Shown here piece after piece: positions 22,327 through 27,952 of a stretch of DNA of 27,952 bases; positions within the stretch are counted from its first letter, which is position 1; every line of letters starts with the position of its first letter. The position numbers and the translations under genes were made by a program. This DNA is from an uncultured Clostridium sp. Its GTDB lineage: Bacteria; Bacillota; Clostridia; Lachnospirales; Lachnospiraceae. The notes beneath the pieces were generated by a model. That model saw only the letters and a list, made by a program, of their open reading frames with translations, did no database searches and was not told where the DNA came from. The DNA lies in assembly GCA_947253885.1 (NCBI GenBank), contig CAMYAO010000022.1, forward strand, positions 1 to 27,952. Direction: 5' to 3'.

Positions 22327-23260
22327 ATATCTTGAAGGTTACAGCATGGATAAGATTGCTGCAGGCCTTGAAGCTGATGGTATTCTAACCAGAGCAGGAA
22401 AACCCAGATGGCACACCAGCACCATTAACAAAATTCTACGTAACGAAAAATACATCGGTGATGCCCTTCTTCAGAAGACTTACACCACCGATTTTCTTAA
22501 CAAGACCAGACTCAAGAACACTGGCATTGTTCCTCAATACTATGTTGAAGGTAATCACGAGGCAATTATTCCAAAGGATATCTACATGAGAGTTCAGGAA
22601 GAATTGGTACGTAGGCGAGTTGTTAAGACCAGTGCTAACGGAAAGAAAAGAAGTTACAGCTGCAACCATTGCTTCTCTCAGATTGTTATTTGCAGTGATT
22701 GCGGCGAAATGTTTAGAAGAATCCATTGGAACAATCATAGCTGCAAATCAGTGGTCTGGCGTTGCATCAGCAGGCTTGAAGCTACAGGCCTTGAATGCCA
22801 TGCCAGAACTATTAACGAACTCGACTTTCAAGAAATCGTGGTAACTGCCATAAACGAGCTACTTGGAGATAAATCCAAATATCAACAACAGCTACAGCAA
22901 AATATCGCCACGGTCATCAGAACTTCTGCAGCAAGCACAACTGATGCTATTGATGAAAAGCTTATGGAACTTCAGAAGGAGCTTGTTAAAAAGGCAAACT
23001 CCAAAGAAACCTACGATGAAATTGCCGAGCAGATTTTTGAACTTAGAGAACAACGCCAACAGGCTGCTATGGACACCGTTCAGCGAGATGAACAGATAAG
23101 CCGAATCACCAACTTGCAGGATTTTATCAAGGAGCAGAAAACAGACCTTACAGAATTTGATGAAGCTCTTGTAAAACGCTGGATCAAGCAAATCACAGTC
23201 TGGCCCGACCACTGCACCTTTGAATTAAAATCCGGTGTATCGGTTGATATTGACAGATAA
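22327..23260 (+). pseudogene. large serine recombinase C-terminal fragment, opposite orientation
   Basis: Plus-strand sequence from IYLEGYSMDKIAAGLEADGI through the recombinase domain (WHTSTINKILRNEKYIGDAL), the zinc ribbon (CNHCFSQIVICSDCGEMFRR, then SVVWRCISRLEATGLECHA), a coiled coil (about 22900-23090) and the end VSVDIDR, TAA at 23258-23260. This half is free of frameshifts. The open frame begins further left (22196), but 22196-22326 is antisense to the other recombinase, so it is not part of this gene. The resolvase catalytic domain is missing. It is clearly a different recombinase from the minus-strand pair, though of the same family. A terminator follows at 23275. Confidence 0.9.
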
Positions 23261-23274
23261 ACATAGACGCACGA

Positions 23275-23312
23275 AACCCTCCCAGCCATGATGGTTGAGA
23301 GGGTTATTTTTG
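23275..23312 (+). terminator. terminator after the recombinase fragment
   Basis: AACCCTC (23275-23281) pairs with GAGGGTT (23299-23305), with an inner CAGCCAT/ATGGTTG stem, followed by ATTTTTG. It lies 14 bases after the stop codon. Confidence 0.8.
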
Positions 23313-23315
23313 TAA

Positions 23316-23558
23316 TTAGAATGCAATGTTATCCTTAATCTTCTGACGCTGTTCTTCTGTAAGAATAGAGTTTTCAACATATGAATAATTGTCATGTAAC
23401 CATTCAACAGTTTCTTTTCTAAAGAATTCAGCCTGTGTCACAATTTGTGCTGTCCTAAAATCTAGTCGACCGTTGGAAAATACACAACTTATGAATCTAT
23501 TTGTACCGTTACCAGTTATCAGCAACTGGTCAATTAAAATTCTCTCTTCTTGCATCAA
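23316..23558 (-). CDS. hypothetical protein or C-terminal fragment, 80 aa
   Basis: A minus-strand frame with protein-like composition: LIDQLLITGNGTNRFISC, then VFSNGRLDFRTAQIVTQAEF, and an end of TEEQRQKIKDNIAF with TAA at 23316. I do not recognise the family. The apparent start (TTG 23558, or ATG 23555) has no good ribosome binding site, and the same frame continues upstream through HVETVVLM, so this is probably the downstream part of a larger or fused reading frame. No membrane or signal segment is present. Confidence 0.45.
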   Translation of the reverse strand: MMQEERILIDQLLITGNGTNRFISCVFSNGRLDFRTAQIVTQAEFFRKETVEWLHDNYSYVENSILTEEQRQKIKDNIAF

Positions 23559-23576
23559 GACTACCGTCTCAACGTG
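23553..23576 (-). other. possible attachment-site core resembling the 3' end of rlmD/rumA
   Basis: These 24 bases on the minus strand encode HVETVVLM, the typical C-terminal motif of 23S rRNA uracil-5-methyltransferases (RlmD/RumA/TrmA group). The rest of that gene is absent on both sides. The 3' end of rumA is, to my knowledge, a recurrent integration site for Firmicute mobile elements. An isolated copy next to recombinase remnants would fit an attachment-site core. This is inference from one short motif. Confidence 0.35.
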
Positions 23577-23584
23577 GCAAGCTA

Positions 23585-23614
23585 GGACACTATGGATAAC
23601 AAGTCATAGTGTCC
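23585..23614. repeat. perfect 10-bp inverted repeat
   Basis: GGACACTATG (23585-23594) and CATAGTGTCC (23605-23614) are exact arms around 10 bases. It lies 8 bases from the possible attachment core, so it could be a recombination or transfer structure. There is no T-run that would make it a terminator. Confidence 0.5.
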
Positions 23615-23640
23615 GTTCGCGGAAACTTATCAATCATACT

Positions 23641-23671
23641 TTTTAACGATAGGACAAGGCTATCGTTAAAA
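23641..23671. terminator. bidirectional hairpin terminator
   Basis: TTTTAACGATAG (23641-23652) and CTATCGTTAAAA (23660-23671) pair perfectly over 12 bases around GACAAGG. The A/T ends of the arms give T-runs on both strands. The AT-rich stretch after it, to 23860, contains no gene or other clear signal. Confidence 0.65.
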
Positions 23672-23860
23672 GGTTTAAGCTGTAATGATAATTATTTTCT
23701 AACATTTTATTATAAATGAAATTTTAATATTTACAATCCACTGATTATGTTGATTTTTGTATATCTGCTCGCTGACTTTTAAATTTTGTCCATTGACATA
23801 AAGTTAATATTTTTTTGGCATTTTATTTCCTCCATTTCTTTTTTGTCTGCATTTTTAGAC

Positions 23861-23901
23861 AAAAAAAGGAGGACTTCTGCACATTGGCATAAGAAGTCCT
23901 C
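23861..23901 (-). terminator. terminator of the ECF transporter operon
   Basis: On the minus strand GAGGACTTCT (23901-23892) pairs with AGAAGTCCTC (23878-23869) around 13 bases, followed at once by CTTTTTTTG. It is a textbook intrinsic terminator 170 bases after the S-component stop. A second hairpin with TTTTTTGTCT/AGACAAAAAA arms overlaps its tail (23838-23867). Confidence 0.88.
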
Positions 23902-23966
23902 TGAAATGAGAGAAACTTGCTCTTTCGCTATATTTAAATTTTGTTTTTCCTTGATAATTACCAGTA

Positions 23967-24047
23967 TCAAAAAGGTCTATTGTTTTTTTCTATATGAATA
24001 ACAGACACTGAATAACACATAGCAATTACCTCCATTATTTTACCCAT
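23967..24047 (-). CDS. possible 26-aa peptide at the end of the ECF operon
   Basis: The ATG at 24047 with GAGGG 4 bases upstream opens MGKIMEVIAMCYSVSVIHIE and stops at TGA 23967-23969. It lies between the S component and the operon terminator, so it would be transcribed. It has no recognisable relatives in my knowledge, and a frame this short may be chance. Confidence 0.2.
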   Translation of the reverse strand: MGKIMEVIAMCYSVSVIHIEKNNRPF

Positions 24048-24071
24048 TTTTCCCTCACAAATAAAGATTGA

Positions 24072-24653
24072 TTAAATCACTCCCGCCTTTTCAAAATGCT
24101 TCTTTAATAACACCTTGGAAATTATTGCTCCAATCAACGCACAAATCGCTATAACAACAAGAAATATTACTGAGGTCATAGGGGAAACAAGTTTAGTTAG
24201 AGTTTCCATGTATTCACTGCCAAACATTTTTTCATAAGATTTAATCGTTTGCTCTGCATAGAAAAGAAATGGAACACACATTCCACCAAAACCAGCAAGA
24301 ACACAAAATATAATATATCCAATTGTTAATCCTTTATAATTGCTAACTCCTTTTGTTTTTGCAATTAACATAGCTATAATTCCGGCAACTGTGCAACTTA
24401 TCATATATGGCGGATAGAAACTTACAATGCTTGTCAGTACGCAAAATAATAGAATCATCCATGGACTTTTTGTTTTTCCTGGCACCAAGAAATAGGCAAT
24501 TGCTCCGATAATCGACCAAATCGGAACAGCCAATAACATTGTATATGGCGTTACAAACAGAAAAGATAATACCCTATATAAAACCTGTGAGCATAACACC
24601 ATAAGTGCTGTAATAATTAAATCTTTAATTTGAAATTTCTTTTTTTCTTCCAT
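24072..24653 (-). CDS. ECF transporter S component, Trep_Strep (TIGR02185/MptD-like) family
   Basis: A 193-aa membrane protein from the ATG at 24653, with TAAGGAG at 24661-24667; a TTG two codons earlier is less likely. Five or six hydrophobic segments span the protein (about 10-30, 35-57, 65-85, 87-105, 110-135, 160-185), with the family's typical basic start (EEKKKFQIKDLIITALMVL) and a basic tail (KVLLKKHFEKAGVI). S components bind the small-molecule substrate of energy-coupling factor transporters. The members of this family have no firmly known common substrate; related operons have been linked to metal, haem or metallophore uptake. It is the last gene of the operon, 17 bases after ecfT, with a terminator 170 bases further on. 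Confidence 0.85.
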   Translation of the reverse strand: MEEKKKFQIKDLIITALMVLCSQVLYRVLSFLFVTPYTMLLAVPIWSIIGAIAYFLVPGKTKSPWMILLFCVLTSIVSFYPPYMISCTVAGIIAMLIAKTKGVSNYKGLTIGYIIFCVLAGFGGMCVPFLFYAEQTIKSYEKMFGSEYMETLTKLVSPMTSVIFLVVIAICALIGAIISKVLLKKHFEKAGVI

Positions 24654-24670
24654 AATCAATCTCCTTATTT

Positions 24671-25372
24671 TTAAATATTTTTTATTTTCATAATGATGAT
24701 AGTTATATAAAATACCATCATTATTACTAGCAATAACATATCAAGCATACGAAATTTGACTTCTGTATAGCTAGTTTTTTTGCACGAAACTCCAAGTCCT
24801 CGTGTTTCAACAGATGCCGACAACTCAGTTGCAGTACATAACATTCGCATTAACATAGGAATCAACATCATTTCATAAATTTTAAATGGATGTTTTAAAA
24901 ATCCAAAGAATGAAATATCAATCCCTCTTGTTTTAATTCCCTGCTTTATACAAGTAAAATCCTGTTTCAAAGTAGGGAAAAATCTTAATATAACAGCTAA
25001 TGGAATGTTTATATAATATGGGATTTTCATATTTTGCAAGGAAGCTAATACTTCAGATACATCACTTGTCCTACTCATATTAATAGCCGCAAATGTCAAT
25101 GTTACAAAACAAAGGACAAAATAGTGTATTGTAGTTGAAATAAATAAAGGACTTATTTCTGCTATCATAAACAACACTACATATACAGCTAAAAACTTAA
25201 AACAAGTTTTGTAAATTCCACTTATCATTCCATATGTAAACACCGATAAAAAAAGTAGAACTTCATACTTTTTACCAGTCAATGTAAATACTAAAATTCC
25301 TATAATCAAAACTTGCAACAACTTAATTCTTGGATCATATCTTATTCCATTTTGTTTACAAGATTTATTCAT
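24671..25372 (-). CDS. ecfT: energy-coupling factor transmembrane protein EcfT
   Basis: A 233-aa CbiQ/EcfT-family membrane subunit that couples the ATPases to the S component. Hydrophobic helices lie at about 18-32, 38-52, 58-78, 82-98, 118-134 and 208-228. The two short cytoplasmic coupling motifs that contact the ATPase are visible as KTRG (147-150) and SVETRGLG (187-194). The ATG at 25372 lies 5 bases after the ecfA stop, and its ribosome binding site (AAGAGG) overlaps that stop, so translation is probably coupled. The length is slightly short for the family but complete. Confidence 0.92.
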   Translation of the reverse strand: MNKSCKQNGIRYDPRIKLLQVLIIGILVFTLTGKKYEVLLFLSVFTYGMISGIYKTCFKFLAVYVVLFMIAEISPLFISTTIHYFVLCFVTLTFAAINMSRTSDVSEVLASLQNMKIPYYINIPLAVILRFFPTLKQDFTCIKQGIKTRGIDISFFGFLKHPFKIYEMMLIPMLMRMLCTATELSASVETRGLGVSCKKTSYTEVKFRMLDMLLLVIMMVFYITIIIMKIKNI

Positions 25373-25377
25373 TCCTC

Positions 25378-26877
25378 TTATCCCTCACTTTGTAGTAAAA
25401 ATTTTTTTACCGTTTCAAAATCACCCTCATTCTTTAATTCGATGCTTTTATTCACCGTATTATTCTCTATAAAGATTGCTTTTGTAGCCACTCTACTTAA
25501 GAATTCCAAATCATGAGAAATTACGAAAATCAGTGTCCCTCTCTCTCTAAGTATATTGATTGCTTTAGATGCACCTTTCATATTTTTATAATCAAGCCCA
25601 CTTGTTGGTTCATCAAAAACTATAATATTTTTATTGGAAGTCATTGCAGCCGCAATAGTAACTCTTTGTTTTTGTCCTCCTGATAAACTTTGCGGATGTC
25701 TATTTCTAAAGGATGAAATATTTAATAAACTCATGACATTTTCTATTTTTTCAGTATTATCCTTATCGTCCTCTCCGGAACTGAGCATCAACTCAGAAAC
25801 AACAGAATCAGAATATAATTGATAATCAGCATCTTGCATCACAAAATATACGCTTTTATGTAATTGTTTTTGGTTCTTAAGTTTACCGTCAATGAAAAAA
25901 CGTCCATTTTTTGTTTTTAGTAATCCTGAAATAATTTTACCAAAGGTTGTTTTACCGTTTCCGTTATGTCCAATTATGGCTATGGTTTCTCCAAAATTTC
26001 CTTCCAAATTACAATTATTTAAAATCGGATTATTTGCATTATACGAAAATGATAAATTCTCCACCTTAAAGTCTGATTGTTGCTTACTAATAAATGTATT
26101 GTTCTTCAAGGCATACTTGATATTGCTCAAATTGAATGTTCTAAGTTTATATGCTTCAAGATCTGTTTCATTCAAGTTTCCAATATCGTTTTGATTTAGT
26201 TGCCTATCAATTTCTCCATCTTTCATTATGAAACATTTATCTATCAAGTCTTTTAAGTAGAATAATCTATGCTCTGAAACAATTATTGTATGCCCCTGTT
26301 TCTTTAAAATTTTCATAATCTTCTTTAACTTAATAATTGACTGAATATCTAAATTTGCAGATGGTTCATCAAAAACATAAATTTTAGGATTTAAAGCTTT
26401 CGCAGCTATAATTGCTATCTTTTGCTTTTCACCACTTGATAGAGAAAACATATCCCTATCCATAAGATTTTCAGCTTCAAAATCGTGAAACGAACAATTT
26501 ACTCTATCTATCATTTCATCTCTATCTATTCCATAATTTTCAAGAGCAAATGCCACTTCATTGGTACTATTCGTTGTAAAAAATTGACTTCGTGGATTTT
26601 GAAATATAGAAGCAGTATTTTTACCCATTTCTCCGGGAGTAACAGTCTTTATATCATCCCCTATTACTTTCACGCTTCCAGTCAAAACTCCTTCAAAGAA
26701 ATGAGGAATCAAGCCGTTTATCAATCTTGTAACAGTTGTTTTCCCTGAACCAGACTGACCAGTAAGCAAAATAAATTCTCCTTCTTTAATTTTGAAATTT
26801 ATATTGCTTAGACTCCCTTCTGATTGTGTTCCGTAACTGAAACTTACATTATCAAAATCAATAACTACATCTTCCAT
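25378..26877 (-). CDS. energy-coupling factor ATPase with two fused ABC domains (EcfA)
   Basis: A 499-aa protein from the ATG at 26877, preceded by AGGTGATG. A longer frame could use TTG at 26898 but would overlap the upstream stop. Two complete ABC modules are present. Module 1 has Walker A GQSGSGKTT (40-48), signature LSSGEKQ (146-152) and Walker B with FDEPSANLD (about 169-177). Module 2 has Walker A GHNGNGKTT (303-311), signature LSGGQKQRV (about 400-408) and FDEPTSGLD (about 426-434), each with an H-loop (VSEHR, ISHDL). It is thus a fused EcfA-EcfA' ATPase that drives the EcfT/S-component complex. It lies 8 bases after the ABC exporter gene and 5 bases before ecfT, within one operon. Confidence 0.94.
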   Translation of the reverse strand: MEDVVIDFDNVSFSYGTQSEGSLSNINFKIKEGEFILLTGQSGSGKTTVTRLINGLIPHFFEGVLTGSVKVIGDDIKTVTPGEMGKNTASIFQNPRSQFFTTNSTNEVAFALENYGIDRDEMIDRVNCSFHDFEAENLMDRDMFSLSSGEKQKIAIIAAKALNPKIYVFDEPSANLDIQSIIKLKKIMKILKKQGHTIIVSEHRLFYLKDLIDKCFIMKDGEIDRQLNQNDIGNLNETDLEAYKLRTFNLSNIKYALKNNTFISKQQSDFKVENLSFSYNANNPILNNCNLEGNFGETIAIIGHNGNGKTTFGKIISGLLKTKNGRFFIDGKLKNQKQLHKSVYFVMQDADYQLYSDSVVSELMLSSGEDDKDNTEKIENVMSLLNISSFRNRHPQSLSGGQKQRVTIAAAMTSNKNIIVFDEPTSGLDYKNMKGASKAINILRERGTLIFVISHDLEFLSRVATKAIFIENNTVNKSIELKNEGDFETVKKFLLQSEG

Positions 26878-26885
26878 TTCATCAC

Positions 26886-27906
26886 CTATATTTGCCAACC
26901 AATAGATTGTTTTTTAATTTCAATGAAATGTTTATATACTCCATCTTGACCAATTAGTTCCTTATGATTGCCTCGTTGCACAATTCTACCTTGATCAATG
27001 ACAATAATTTGATCTGCTTCTCTTACTGTAGATAGTCTATGTGCAATACTAATAAGCGTTTTATTTTTTGTCAATTCCTTAATTGCACTGATTAACATAT
27101 ATTCGTTTTCAGGATCTACGCTTGATGTTGCCTCATCAAGTATAATAATTGGAGCATCCTTAAGAATTGCTCGTGCAATTGAAATTCTCTGTTTTTCTCC
27201 TCCGGATAATGTTGATCCGCCTTCACCAACAACAGTATCGTACCCATCACTAAGGCTTGTTATAAATTCATGACAACATGCTTTCTTGCAAGCCTCAACC
27301 ACCTCATCATGTGTAGCATTAGGATTTCCAAATTTTATATTGTTTTCAATCGTATCATTAAACAAATACACCTTCTGAAATACCATACTGATATTTTTTA
27401 AAAGGCTTTCAGAAGTAAAATCCTTAACATTATGTCCACCAATAAGAACTTCACCTTTTTTTACATCCCAAAATCTTGCTATCAGATTACATAGCGTTGT
27501 TTTCCCGGAACCTGAAGCACCCACAATGGCTAAACTGCTATTAGACTTTATTTGCAAGTTTATATTATTCAAAATCTCCCTTTCTCCATAGCCGAAACAA
27601 ACATCTTTCAATTCAATATCATAGGAATCCAAATCAATCTCTTTTCCACCATCATCAAGTGAAGGTATATCCGAAATATATTCCAGTCTATTAAGTTGTG
27701 TTGCAAGCATCCTACTTAAAAAAGCTCCATCGCTGACCAACTCCAATTCCAAAAAAATCAGAAAGGCAGATACTATAAACATCAGTGCATATGAAAGTGG
27801 AATTTGTGAATTCATATATAAAACCGTAGCAACAAACACTAAGGCACAACTTGCTACCTTGAAAATCATTTCATATAATTTCATTAAATAAGCTGAACCT
27901 TCACTG
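26886..27906 (-). CDS. ABC transporter, fused permease-ATPase, C-terminal 339 aa (5' end beyond contig)
   Basis: The genomic part reads from SEGSAYLMKLYEMIFK to the TAG at 26886. It comprises the last membrane helices (about 27906-27700) and a complete ATPase domain: Walker A GASGSGKTT, Q-loop VFQKVYLF, signature LSGGEKQR, Walker B IIILDEATSSVD and H-loop IAHRLS. The usual length is 570-600 aa, so about 40% is missing because the contig ends. The apparent start MGSEMCIRDS is translated adapter. In gene order it belongs with the ECF genes. In this operon type a pair of such half-exporters often precedes EcfA and may import or export a siderophore-like compound (inference). The partner half-transporter would lie beyond the contig end. 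Confidence 0.93.
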
Positions 27907-27952
27907 CTGTCTCTTATACACATCTCCGAGCCCACGAGACATCTCAGGATCT
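27907..27952. other. Illumina Nextera adapter at the contig end (artefact)
   Basis: 27907-27925 is CTGTCTCTTATACACATCT, the Tn5 mosaic end used in Nextera libraries. 27926-27940 is CCGAGCCCACGAGAC, the read-2 adapter. 27941-27948 (ATCTCAGG) has the length and position of an i7 index, followed by ATCT of the P7 adapter. These bases are not genome and should be trimmed. Confidence 0.98.

Noticed and set aside
23585..23671. CRISPR-like array of short palindromes
   Set aside because: The two inverted repeats differ in sequence and length, there are no equal spacers, and no cas genes are present.
23779..23970. 63-aa minus-strand open frame after the ECF operon
   Set aside because: It crosses the operon terminator hairpin, begins with TTG without a ribosome binding site, and has a composition expected of AT-rich noncoding DNA.

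Overview
The window looks like the end of a draft contig from a low-GC, Gram-positive anaerobe, probably class Clostridia. The reasons are strong AGGAGG-type ribosome binding sites, IS256 and IS3 elements, large serine recombinases, an ECF transporter operon, and secreted proteins ending in lysine-rich Fn3-like domains, a style familiar from oral and gut Eubacteriales such as the Mogibacterium/Eubacterium groups. The genus is a guess. The last 46 bases are Illumina Nextera adapter, not genome.

Layout. (1) 1-2897, plus strand: the 3' end of a probable hsdR, then hsdS and hsdM of a type I restriction-modification system, closed by a hairpin terminator. (2) 2896-4381: remnants of a serine recombinase and an IS256-family transposase. 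(3) 4382-11079, minus strand: a three-gene operon for secreted surface proteins behind a near-consensus promoter. The order is a large beta-helix protein with two degenerate FMN_bind-like modules, a Listeria-Bacteroides-repeat/coiled-coil protein, and a papain-like (C1) protease. All three end in a similar lysine-rich Fn3-like domain. (4) 11100-12100: scrap of a DDE transposase, a 3'-truncated IS3 element, and a phage small-terminase fragment with a possible cos-like region. (5) 12221-13675: two tandem RelB/DinJ-YafQ toxin-antitoxin modules, the second with a nonsense codon in the toxin. (6) 13758-14735: a second decayed IS256 transposase. (7) 14737-18566: a visibly more GC-rich block with intact mgtE between two broken genes, a MATE transporter and an ABC exporter. 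(8) 18567-23260: a duplicated cassette of large serine recombinase remnant plus XRE regulator as direct repeats around a VOC (glyoxalase-like) gene and an unknown gene, then a third recombinase fragment joined head to head. (9) 23275-23671: hairpins and a short stretch resembling the 3' end of rlmD/rumA. (10) 23861-27906, minus strand: an ECF-type operon (ABC exporter half, double-ATPase EcfA, EcfT, Trep_Strep-type S component) with a clear terminator.

Overall this is an accessory region shaped by repeated insertion and decay. The gene sets that look functional are the type I R-M genes, the surface operon, the first toxin-antitoxin pair, mgtE, the VOC and XRE genes, and the ECF operon. Many of the broken genes carry one-base indels in A/T runs or point nonsense codons.

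I found no tRNA, rRNA or CRISPR array. No wholly new system can be claimed from sequence alone. The best candidates for novelty are the surface operon, the duplicated FMN_bind/beta-helix architecture, and the XRE-plus-variable-partner cassette.
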